A stretch of 64,000 nt of DNA from Chthonomonas sp. (GTDB lineage: Bacteria; Armatimonadota; Fimbriimonadia; Fimbriimonadales; Fimbriimonadaceae). A program made the translations under genes and the position numbers. Positions within the stretch are counted from its first letter, which is position 1. Each line of letters begins with the position of its first letter. The stretch covers positions 1-64,000 of the forward strand of contig JAEURP010000014.1 in the NCBI GenBank assembly GCA_016788585.1, in the 5' to 3' direction. This document shows, piece after piece, positions 34,825-42,569 of the stretch. Under the pieces are notes generated by a model. That model saw only the letters and a list, made by a program, of their open reading frames with translations. It had not been told where the DNA came from and made no database searches.

Positions 34825-36270
34825 TTGAGAACTTTGCGAACACACTTCTTAATCAGCACACTGACAGTCTTTGCAATGCTTCTTCCTAGCATTGCTCCAG
34901 CGGCTACTTCCATCGCTGAGGCAGTCAAGGAGTTGCAGGAGCGGAGTGGCCTCAAGACCGGTTATCGACCCCCGCAATTTGACCGCGAACCAAGGCAACG
35001 ACAACTCCCTGGGACGCCTGGGCGAAATCTTGAAACTCGTGGCTGGTGGTCGGGGCCAATGCAGAAGAGCTATGTCTATGACAAAGCGAGCTTTGTGAAA
35101 GAGCACACGGTGGGTTCGAACACCACGGAGTACACCTATGACGATGCGGGGCAGCTGATTCGGGAAGAGAAGCCCTGGCTCTCCTGGGACAGGGAGTATG
35201 AGTACGACGGTAATGGCAACCGGAAGAAGCACTTCCACAACGCTGCGGAATACCGCAACATCTATGACCCCGGCGACCGGCTGAAGGAAATACAGGAGTC
35301 GGACATCTACAATGTTTGGACTCCGATACGGGAGTTCACCTATGACGCGGCGGGCCGGATGGCGACCGATACCGAAGGTAACCGCGGGTTCACGTGGGAT
35401 CACGAGGGGCGGCTGACTGGGCTCACGGCGACGGCTGGGAACTCTTACAATTCCTACAACGGGCTGAACACACGCATTTCGCATACAGCGACTGGGACGA
35501 CGACCTTTACGAGAGACGGGGTTGGTGTGACCTCGCCCTTGATGCGAGATTCAGCGGGGACGGCGTACACGCCGAATGTGAGTTACCGATCTGGCGGCAA
35601 CACGAAGTTCCAGCACTACGGCCTGAAGAACACGCAGTACGAGACGAGCACGACTCCGGCGGTAACGGCGGACTCTGAGTTTGATGCCTTTGGCGATGCC
35701 TTGAGTCCGTTCTCGACGGGCGGACTGTTTGGCTATGGCGGAGCTTACGGGTATCAGTCGGATTCGTCTGGCCTGCAGCTACTTGGGCACCGCTGGTACG
35801 ACCCGACAATCGGTAGGTTTATCAGCAAGGATCCGCAGCACGATGGAGGCAATTGGTATGCATACTGTGATAACAACCCAATTGGTCGCGCGGATCCTAA
35901 GGGGCTGATTTCTTGGCCAATTGTTATTGGTTTTGCAGTCGTTGCCGTTGCATGGGCAGTCTGGGAAATCAAAAACGGCAACTCTCCTGGTAACGCAGCG
36001 ACCAACGCAGGTACAAACGTGGCAGGTTACATCGTGCCTTCACCTGGTGGAGAACTTGCTGGTGCTGCCCAGGCAGCAGCTCCAATAAATGGCATAGCCG
36101 AAATCAAGAAGGCGGAAAAACTCGTATGGGATGACCTGATCGAGGACACTGCACAAGGTGATCCGGCAGCAAACAATCCTGGTCACGCTGACGCATTCGA
36201 CCAAGATGGCGACACGAGTGGCAGTGTTGAAAGGAAGCGGGGCCTGAATCAATGGTCTGGACGTCAATGA
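34825..36270 (+). CDS. Short secreted Rhs/YD-repeat protein 2a
   Basis: The 481-residue product starts at TTG 34825, with GAGG just upstream. It has a signal peptide (about 1-27, VFAMLLPSIAPA). YD repeats span about 70-310 (YDKASFVKEHTVGSNTTEYTYDDAGQL, YDGNGNRKKH, WDHEGRLTGL). The Rhs core end LGHRWYDPTIGRFISKDP ... NPIGRADPKGL lies at about 317-361. The tip (362-481) opens with a hydrophobic span and is otherwise Ala/Asn/Gly rich with no known toxin motif. The whole shell region is far shorter than a usual Rhs. The stop overlaps the next gene by ATGA. Confidence 0.85.
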   Translation: MRTLRTHFLISTLTVFAMLLPSIAPAATSIAEAVKELQERSGLKTGYRPPQFDREPRQRQLPGTPGRNLETRGWWSGPMQKSYVYDKASFVKEHTVGSNTTEYTYDDAGQLIREEKPWLSWDREYEYDGNGNRKKHFHNAAEYRNIYDPGDRLKEIQESDIYNVWTPIREFTYDAAGRMATDTEGNRGFTWDHEGRLTGLTATAGNSYNSYNGLNTRISHTATGTTTFTRDGVGVTSPLMRDSAGTAYTPNVSYRSGGNTKFQHYGLKNTQYETSTTPAVTADSEFDAFGDALSPFSTGGLFGYGGAYGYQSDSSGLQLLGHRWYDPTIGRFISKDPQHDGGNWYAYCDNNPIGRADPKGLISWPIVIGFAVVAVAWAVWEIKNGNSPGNAATNAGTNVAGYIVPSPGGELAGAAQAAAPINGIAEIKKAEKLVWDDLIEDTAQGDPAANNPGHADAFDQDGDTSGSVERKRGLNQWSGRQ

Positions 36271-36506
36271 TGAAGAATATTGCTGTTCTGTGCTGGATCA
36301 TTTCAGTATTCCCTCTAGTTGTTGGAATTCGGGCATTTGCAACCGGCGAAGTGTCGGGCAAGAATTTAACGAAAGGAAGAGATGGCCCAGATCTGGTAGG
36401 TAAAGAAGCACATAAGGCTGGCATGCTTTGGCTTGCGGCTGGGGGAGTGATGTGCCTAATTGGAGGAGTTTTGTATTGGCTTGGGGATGCAACCGAAAGC
36501 AACTGA
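36267..36506 (+). CDS. Small two-span membrane protein, candidate immunity to 2a
   Basis: The product has 79 residues from ATG 36267, which overlaps the stop of 2a (ATGA). Two membrane spans (about 4-24 and 50-72) flank a charged loop. A small integral membrane protein coupled to a tip that begins with a membrane segment fits an immunity protein against a membrane-acting toxin. This is inference from order and shape only. Confidence 0.6.
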   Translation: MMKNIAVLCWIISVFPLVVGIRAFATGEVSGKNLTKGRDGPDLVGKEAHKAGMLWLAAGGVMCLIGGVLYWLGDATESN

Positions 36507-36973
36507 TTGCCCTGTTTCTGCTGCCATTGGGTAGTACATTGACTGCAAGCTGCATTAGTTACCGTACTAATTGCAGCTACTTTGTCAGCATGGCCAATGA
36601 TCTTCGCACCAGCGCGACTGCCCTTGAACCGCAAGAAATCGCGGCGATTCGGTCTGAATCTCAGCAAGATAAACGTATTCAAATGCTAATGGAGGAGGAG
36701 AGGAAGAGCCTGCGAGAAATTAAGAAGGTGCGTACTCGACACCTGTCGCAAGGAAGTGGCGATGAGACCCTTGACAAGAAGTTTTTGCTTAGTATCGATC
36801 TGCTCGAAGAAATTGCTACCAAGCGAATCGAAGTGCTAAGAGCGAGCCTGGCGCATGGCATGCATCCAAAAGATGATCCGGGCTTGGACAAAGCTCTGGA
36901 CAAACTCGACATTGAGTCAAAAGCATTCGATGAGTTGCTAGTGCAGCGCGGGTGTAAGCTATTGGACAAATGA
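36476..36973 (+). CDS. Putative lipoprotein, helical, in Rhs array 2
   Basis: The TTG start at 36476 has a strong GGAGGAG seven bases upstream and gives 165 residues. The N-terminal stretch RKQLIALFLLPLGSTLTASC ends in a lipobox-like sequence, suggesting a lipid-anchored protein. The rest is charged and largely helical (RIQMLMEEERKSLREIKKV). It overlaps the previous gene by 31 bases. It may be a second immunity protein or an unrelated passenger. The 149 bases after it, up to the next mini-Rhs start, hold nothing I can name. Confidence 0.55.
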   Translation: MAWGCNRKQLIALFLLPLGSTLTASCISYRTNCSYFVSMANDLRTSATALEPQEIAAIRSESQQDKRIQMLMEEERKSLREIKKVRTRHLSQGSGDETLDKKFLLSIDLLEEIATKRIEVLRASLAHGMHPKDDPGLDKALDKLDIESKAFDELLVQRGCKLLDK

Positions 36974-37122
36974 TGATCCCATGATCAGTCGAATCATGAA
37001 GCTATGGGGTGCCCAAGTTCGTGGCCCGGGTGATTTCCTTCGCCAGAGCTTCGTGCCATAGGTGGCGATCGCGTAGCGCCCCTTCCTCAAACACGTCACC
37101 ACCCGTGCTCGAAACTCTGACC

Positions 37123-38640
37123 ATGTCCAGCTTCAAATCCCTGTATCATGATTCTTGGAACAGACAATTGAAAGCGTCCATTCGACTCATCGTTAGCTTG
37201 ATTGTAAGTATTGCAATGCTCCTTCCGAGCATCGCAGGGGCTACCGACGCCAATACGGCTCAAAGTAGACCGCCAGCCAAAGTCAGCAAGAAGACCTTCG
37301 ACCCCGGCCACTACGAGCTGAACACGTTCGACTCCAGAGGCCGCCTCTCAACAAGTACGCTCAAGACCGCAGGTCACAGCGTGATGCGATCGCAGAGCTA
37401 TGTCTATGACAAAGCCAGCTTCGTGAGGGAGCACACGGTGGGTTCGAACACCACCGAGTACACCTATGACGATGCGGGGCAGCTGATTCGGGAAGAGAAG
37501 CCATGGCTCACCTGGGACAGGGAGTATGAGTACGACGGCAATGGCAACCGGAAGAAGCACATCCATAACAGTACGGAGTACCGCTACATCTATGACCCCG
37601 GCGACCGGCTGAAGGAGATTCAGGAGTCGGACATCTTCAACACCTGGTACCCGATCCGGGAGTTTACGTATGACGCTGCTGGGCGGATGCTGGACTCGGA
37701 TGGCGCAACGATGGTTTGGGATCATGAAGGACGCCTGACCTCGGTTACGACGGGGATGGGGTCTTCGACCAACTCTTACAATGGGTTGAACGCAAGAGTT
37801 GCCAAAGCCTCGGGTGGTACGACGACCTTTACGAGAGACGGGGTCGGTGTGACTTCGCCATTGATGCGAGATTCAGCGGGAACGGCGTACACGCCAGGGA
37901 TCAGTTACCGTACTGGGGCGGATACTACCTTCCACCATTTCGGTTTGAAGAACGCGGAGTACGAGACAGATTCAGTACCTGCTGTAACCGCAGATTCCTC
38001 TTTTGATGGATTTGGCGAACCACTAAGTATGTTCTCGACAGGATCAATGTTTGGGTTTGGCGGAGGGCACGGTTACCAAGCAGATGACTCTGGACTACTC
38101 CTCTTGGGGGAACGGTGGTACGACCCAACAATTGGACGGTTTGTCTCTAAGGATTCTTCTCATGATGGAGCTAACTGGTATGCATATTGCGGCAACAACC
38201 CAATATCAAGAACAGATGCTGAGGGTAAAAAGTGGAAGATCATTGCCATTGCTGCACTCCGTTTCATTCAGTTTCTAGGTGGAGGACCAGACGACAAACC
38301 ATTTACCCTCAATGGGTCTCCCAAGAGACTCAAAACAGAGAGGGTTGCCTTAAGAACTGTTGCAGCAAGTGGGAGCGGGCCCAAATTTACGACACCTACG
38401 GCCGACGGAACCGTAAGACCATTACGACCAATGAGACGCCTACCGATCGGCGGCGGGGGTGTTCGATCCAGCGGAGGAGCGCTGGGAGGAATTGTCGCAA
38501 TTGCAACCGGTGCAGGAGCTTTCGCCCAGGGAGCAGGGGTCGTAATAACCGCCCGAAGGCGATATGGGGATTACATTGATCAAATCGATGACCAACAGGC
38601 TGACGGCCTTGGTACCAAGTGGGAGGGTTGCGACCCATAG
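37123..38640 (+). CDS. Short secreted Rhs/YD-repeat protein 2b
   Basis: The product has 505 residues from ATG 37123. The signal segment is LIVSLIVSIAMLLPSIAGA. A block absent from 2a (KKTFDPGHYELNTFDSRGRL) precedes the shared YD repeats. The core end LGERWYDPTIGRFVSKD ... NPISRTDAEGK lies at about 329-369. The tip (370-505) has a basic, Gly-rich middle (LRPMRRLPIGGGGVRSSGGALGG) and a C-terminal ITARRRYGDYIDQ. No toxin family is recognised. The end overlaps the next gene by 22 bases. Confidence 0.85.
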   Translation: MSSFKSLYHDSWNRQLKASIRLIVSLIVSIAMLLPSIAGATDANTAQSRPPAKVSKKTFDPGHYELNTFDSRGRLSTSTLKTAGHSVMRSQSYVYDKASFVREHTVGSNTTEYTYDDAGQLIREEKPWLTWDREYEYDGNGNRKKHIHNSTEYRYIYDPGDRLKEIQESDIFNTWYPIREFTYDAAGRMLDSDGATMVWDHEGRLTSVTTGMGSSTNSYNGLNARVAKASGGTTTFTRDGVGVTSPLMRDSAGTAYTPGISYRTGADTTFHHFGLKNAEYETDSVPAVTADSSFDGFGEPLSMFSTGSMFGFGGGHGYQADDSGLLLLGERWYDPTIGRFVSKDSSHDGANWYAYCGNNPISRTDAEGKKWKIIAIAALRFIQFLGGGPDDKPFTLNGSPKRLKTERVALRTVAASGSGPKFTTPTADGTVRPLRPMRRLPIGGGGVRSSGGALGGIVAIATGAGAFAQGAGVVITARRRYGDYIDQIDDQQADGLGTKWEGCDP

Positions 38641-39344
38641 ATTGGCAGCCATGGATATTGGAGTTAGCTCGAGACGAGCACCTCGTTACCAATCGATTTG
38701 ACTCCTTCGATGCCTCTGAGATTGCTCAGCGACAACTGGTTTCGTATGCTCTTCAAGGTTATCTGGTTGAAGTTCGAACCGTTTGGGAAGCAGAGCTTTC
38801 AATGGCTGCCTCAGGCGGCGATCGACTTGCAAAGATTCTGCTTCAAAAGGGCGAAGAAAACAGTGAGACCTTGCCAGTTATTGAAGAAGAGAGCGGCCCC
38901 GCAAGGCTCATCCAGCTCTTCCAATTGTCTCAGCGCATTCAGAGCAAGCAGACACGGAAGCTAATGTTGCAGAGTTCGTTCGGAGACCCCGATTACGAGC
39001 GGTTGTGGCTAGTCGCTGCCCTTAGACTTGAACCACTTCCAACAAAATTGCCTAAGGCGGAGTTCCCATCAAATGAAGCTATCTTGGCGCTGATACGACA
39101 TGCCGAAAACAGGGATCTGGACGGCTTACTAATGTTAGCACTATCCAATTCACTGCAAGACTTTCGAATAATGAGGTTTGTTTTCAAACGGGTACGCATG
39201 CGTCCTCTGTTGGCACTTAGATACGTCGCTCACTATTTCAAGACCTATCGGCATGTCGTTAGCGGAATACGAGGTGTACGAGGATGGCCCACTTCCAGCA
39301 CCCCCGCCGAGGCAACAGCAAGCCGAGAGAATTCAAGGCAATGA
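38619..39344 (+). CDS. Candidate immunity protein for mini-Rhs 2b
   Basis: The product has 241 residues from GTG 38619; TTG 38628 is an alternative. It is predicted soluble and mainly helical, with IQLFQLSQRIQSKQTRKLMLQSSFGDPDYERLWLVAALRL and ILALIRHAENRDLDGLLMLALSNS. The latter resembles alpha-helical repeats. No signal peptide is present and no family is recognised. The gene overlaps the Rhs before it and, by ATGA, the one after it. Confidence 0.6.
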   Translation: MGGLRPIDWQPWILELARDEHLVTNRFDSFDASEIAQRQLVSYALQGYLVEVRTVWEAELSMAASGGDRLAKILLQKGEENSETLPVIEEESGPARLIQLFQLSQRIQSKQTRKLMLQSSFGDPDYERLWLVAALRLEPLPTKLPKAEFPSNEAILALIRHAENRDLDGLLMLALSNSLQDFRIMRFVFKRVRMRPLLALRYVAHYFKTYRHVVSGIRGVRGWPTSSTPAEATASRENSRQ

Positions 39345-40882
39345 CAGCGAGGCGGTTTCTCTCAGTTCTTATCGCCTTTGCGATGCTACTTCCCAGTATC
39401 ACACTAGCTTGCTTTAGGGAGAATCGGTTCAGCGAAGAGACGGTGTTTGAGTACGACGACCACGGTCGTCTGGAGAAGAAGACCTTCGATCCGGGCCATT
39501 ACGAGCTGAACACGTTCGACAGTCGGGGGCGCCTCTCAGCCAGCACCCTCAAGACCGCGGGTCACAGTGTGATGCGGTCGCAGAGCTATGTCTATGACAA
39601 AGCGAGCTTTGTGAAGGAGCACACCGTAGGCTCAAACACCACCGAGTACACCTATGACGATGCTGGGCAGCTGATTCGTGAAGAGAAGCCCTGGCTCACC
39701 TGGGACAGGGAGTATGAGTACGACGGCAATGGCAACCGGAAGAAGCACATCCATAACAGTACGGAGTACCGCTACATCTATGACCCCGGCGACCGGCTGA
39801 AGGAGATTCAGGAGTCGGACATCATGGGCAATTGGTATTCCATTCGGGAGTTCACCTATGACGCGGCGGGCCGGATGGCGACCGATACCGAAGGTAACCG
39901 CGGGTTCACGTGGGATCATGAGGGGCGACTGACCGGGCTCACGGCGACGGCTGGGAACTCTTACAATGCTTACAATGGGCTGAACACCCGAATTTCGCGA
40001 ACAGCAACCGGGGCAACGACCTTTACGAGAGATGGAGTTGGTGTGACTTCGCCATTGATGCGGGACTCGGCGGGAACAGCTTACACGCCGAATATCTCTT
40101 ACCGATCTGGCGGCAATACTAAGTTCCAGCACTACGGCCTGAAGAACACGCAGTACGAGACGAGCATGACTCCGTCGGTGACGGCGGACTCTGAGTTCGA
40201 TGCTTTTGGGGATGCCTTGAGCCCGTTCTCGACGGGCGGACTGTTTGGCTATGGCGGAGCGTACGGGTATCAGTCGGATTCATCGTCACTTCAGCTCCTT
40301 GGGCATCGTTGGTATGACCCGACGATTGGAAGGTTTATCACCAAGGATCCAGTTCAAGACGGCAGGAATTGGTACGCGTATTGTGACAGTGAGCCAGTTG
40401 GACGATCAGATCGAAATGGACTAAGATATCAAGTCCTGAAAGAGGTCATAAAGAATGGTGCAAGTCACCTAAAGCCAGTTCGAGACGTTACAAAGAGGGG
40501 GGCGCGCCAGGTGCGGAAGCGCGGAGGCAGCATCAAAGTTTCGGGGCAGGGCGCAGAAAATGCTGCCAAAGACCTAGACAACTCGGTGAGTGGCGGTACA
40601 AGCTATCCCGATGGGCCACATCCATACCGCCGAAACGGAATGAAAAACGTAAGACCCATGCGGCATTATCAGAATAATGTGGTTGACGGTCATACCTTCT
40701 TTACCCTTACTGTTATCTTTGCCATCTTAACAAGGGATCCGATCACCTTGGGATTGGCGGCTGCGGATTACTGCGATGAGAATGATGAGGAGTGGCGCGA
40801 GGGAGTGGAAGGTTGGTATTCACGGCGCGGTGGTTTTAGCGATCAAAACGTGTTTTCTGCCGAGTTCGAGGCTGGTCAATGA
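39341..40882 (+). CDS. Short secreted Rhs/YD-repeat protein 2c
   Basis: The product has 513 residues. The start at 39341 overlaps the preceding stop (ATGA). The signal segment FLSVLIAFAMLLPSITLAC ends in a Cys, so a lipoprotein is possible though the lipobox is imperfect. The YD-repeat region is almost identical to 2a and 2b, and the core end is LGHRWYDPTIGRFITKDP ... EPVGRSDRNGL (about 320-360). The tip (361-513) has a basic first half (KPVRDVTKRGARQVRKRGG), a hydrophobic span (TFFTLTVIFAIL) and an acidic DYCDENDEEW. It is coupled to the next gene by ATGA. Confidence 0.85.
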   Translation: MTARRFLSVLIAFAMLLPSITLACFRENRFSEETVFEYDDHGRLEKKTFDPGHYELNTFDSRGRLSASTLKTAGHSVMRSQSYVYDKASFVKEHTVGSNTTEYTYDDAGQLIREEKPWLTWDREYEYDGNGNRKKHIHNSTEYRYIYDPGDRLKEIQESDIMGNWYSIREFTYDAAGRMATDTEGNRGFTWDHEGRLTGLTATAGNSYNAYNGLNTRISRTATGATTFTRDGVGVTSPLMRDSAGTAYTPNISYRSGGNTKFQHYGLKNTQYETSMTPSVTADSEFDAFGDALSPFSTGGLFGYGGAYGYQSDSSSLQLLGHRWYDPTIGRFITKDPVQDGRNWYAYCDSEPVGRSDRNGLRYQVLKEVIKNGASHLKPVRDVTKRGARQVRKRGGSIKVSGQGAENAAKDLDNSVSGGTSYPDGPHPYRRNGMKNVRPMRHYQNNVVDGHTFFTLTVIFAILTRDPITLGLAAADYCDENDEEWREGVEGWYSRRGGFSDQNVFSAEFEAGQ

Positions 40883-41259
40883 CCGCCCTATCTGAGTCAG
40901 TTTTATCCAAACTATCCAAGTCAATCAGAGTCCTAGATGGGAATCTGGAAACGGAATTTGGGTCACGAGGTGGGTTAATCTTATCTGGTGACCGTAGATC
41001 GGTCTGCAAAGGGGCAGTGTATCTATTGGAATGTCTCTTTAGCTCAGCTGTCAGCCGCGGGTGGCCCAAAGTCGATATCGAAGTGATCTGTGACTTCGAT
41101 TCTATTGACCTCAATGCCTACCAACGGGAAGTGTTGGTGGCACAACTACACTTGATCAGGGTCGAATCGTCAAACTACATGCTTATTGGTCAGCTTCCCC
41201 ACAAATTCAATGTCCCGATTAGCAGTTTCGAAGGCTCACAAGATGAAGCGAGAGAATAA
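40879..41259 (+). CDS. Candidate immunity protein for mini-Rhs 2c
   Basis: The 126-residue soluble protein has no signal peptide and no recognised family. It begins in an ATGA overlap with 2c and its 3' end overlaps the start of 2d by 17 bases. The position is that of an immunity gene. An alternating helix/strand pattern is all that can be said of its structure. Confidence 0.6.
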   Translation: MTALSESVLSKLSKSIRVLDGNLETEFGSRGGLILSGDRRSVCKGAVYLLECLFSSAVSRGWPKVDIEVICDFDSIDLNAYQREVLVAQLHLIRVESSNYMLIGQLPHKFNVPISSFEGSQDEARE

Positions 41260-41746
41260 GTTTAGTGTACTTGTTGCGATGCTGCTCCCGAGCATCACTG
41301 GAGCCTGCCTTAGCGAGAACCGCTTCAGTGAAGAGACGGTGTTCGAATATGACGATCACGGTCGTCTGGAGAAGAAGACTTTCGATCCGGGTCACTACGA
41401 ACTGAACACGTTCGACAGTCGCGGGAGATTTGAAACCAGCACGCTCAAGACTGCGGGGCATAGCGTGATGCGATCGCAGAGCTATGTCTATGACAAAGCG
41501 AGCTTTGTTCGTGAGCACACGGTGGGTTCGAACACCACGGAGTACACCTATGACGATGCGGGGCAGCTGATTCGGGAAGAGAAGCCCTGGCTCACCTGGG
41601 ACAGGGAGTATGAGTACGACGGTAATGGCAATCGGAAGAAGCACTTCCACAACGCTACGGAATACCGCTACATTTATGACCCCGGCGACCAGCTGAAGGT
41701 AGAGTCTACTTCAACCCAATCGTTGCTACGCCGCGACCGGTGGTGA
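41243..41746 (+). pseudogene. Truncated mini-Rhs 2d
   Basis: The start at 41243 gives a signal segment (KFSVLVAMLLPSITGAC), the FDPGHYELNTFDSRGR block and the shared YD repeats. All follow copies 2b and 2c closely to about 41699. After DPGDQLK the sequence leaves the family and the frame runs 15 residues into the 3' end of the convergent SMP-30 gene. The core end, tip and partner gene are all missing, so this is a remnant cut by deletion or recombination. It could still act as donor sequence for gene conversion. Confidence 0.8.
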
Positions 41747-42569
41747 GGAGCATGGTCTTGCCATCCTTCCCGCCAAGTTCAATGTTGGTCGCCCGAAACG
41801 GCAAGTGCCCTCGGAACTCGCCCTTCGAATTCAAAGCCCAAACACCACCGGGACCGGTCGAGTAGATGTTGCCATCCTTGTCGCACCGGATGCCATCGGC
41901 GCCGCCCTGCCCGGCGATGCCCTTGTCCTTCGCCATCGCATTGAGATCGACAAAGAGCTTGACCTCACCGACCTGACCCCCATCCTTACCAAGCTCGAAG
42001 GTCATGATGCGGCCCGCTGAATACTCGGTGACATACGCCCGATTCTTGTGAAGGGCGATGCCGTTCGGGCGAGCGAGACCGGCAGCGAGGAGCGAAACCT
42101 TGCCGCTCGGCTCGACCCGAATCACGCCGGAGTGCTCGAACTCAAGCGAATCCGGTGAAACAAACCAATTAGCGTGGGTCACGTAAACCGAGCCGTTGGA
42201 ATGCAACGCAAGATCGTTCATACCGCCGAGGTTCTTGCCCTCATAGGACTTCCCAAAAACTTTGGCTTCGCTGGGTGCGCTCTCTTTCCAAGATACGATT
42301 TGCCGATTGGTGGTATCGACCTGGTAGATCAAGCCCTTTCCGTCAGACGCGGAGCCAACGGCCTTGCCGGATGGTTTGCGAATCTCCTTCGGCTCGGCAT
42401 CGCCTGGCTTCCATGCGAGCACCGTATCGTTCGCCATGTCGCAAAACACAAACTGCGAACCCGTCCAGGCCGGCCCTTCTGTAAAGCCATAGCCCGTTTT
42501 GATGACAACAGGTTCACCCACAAATGGGCTTTGAGTAATGAGAGCGAGAGTAAGTGTTGATAACATCAT
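41706..42569 (-). CDS. SMP-30/gluconolactonase-like protein, secreted
   Basis: The 287-residue product has a short signal-like N-terminus (MMLSTLTLALITQS). The six-bladed propeller of the SMP-30/Gluconolactonase/LRE family is marked by GYGFTEGPAWTGSQFVFCD, GGMNDLALHSNGSVYVTH and GLARPNGIALHKNRAYVTEY. GGADGIRCDKDGNIYSTGPGGVW follows. It probably hydrolyses a sugar lactone, substrate unknown. It overlaps the end of prpD (ATGATG) and is last in a three-gene cluster. Confidence 0.88.
   Translation of the reverse strand: MMLSTLTLALITQSPFVGEPVVIKTGYGFTEGPAWTGSQFVFCDMANDTVLAWKPGDAEPKEIRKPSGKAVGSASDGKGLIYQVDTTNRQIVSWKESAPSEAKVFGKSYEGKNLGGMNDLALHSNGSVYVTHANWFVSPDSLEFEHSGVIRVEPSGKVSLLAAGLARPNGIALHKNRAYVTEYSAGRIMTFELGKDGGQVGEVKLFVDLNAMAKDKGIAGQGGADGIRCDKDGNIYSTGPGGVWALNSKGEFRGHLPFRATNIELGGKDGKTMLLTTGRGVATIGLK

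Larger units (their letters stand above)
34825..41746 (+). repeat. Rhs array 2: four tandem mini-Rhs copies with interleaved partners
   Basis: The DNA encoding the shared YD-repeat middle is nearly identical in four places, roughly 35060-35290, 37390-37620, 39580-39810 and 41470-41699. The signal region with MLLPSI is also shared, whereas tips and following genes are unrelated. This is the pattern of a polymorphic toxin array that grows by duplication and exchanges ends by recombination. All genes point the same way. Junctions overlap by 4 to 31 bases, with one gap of 149 bases. Confidence 0.8.
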
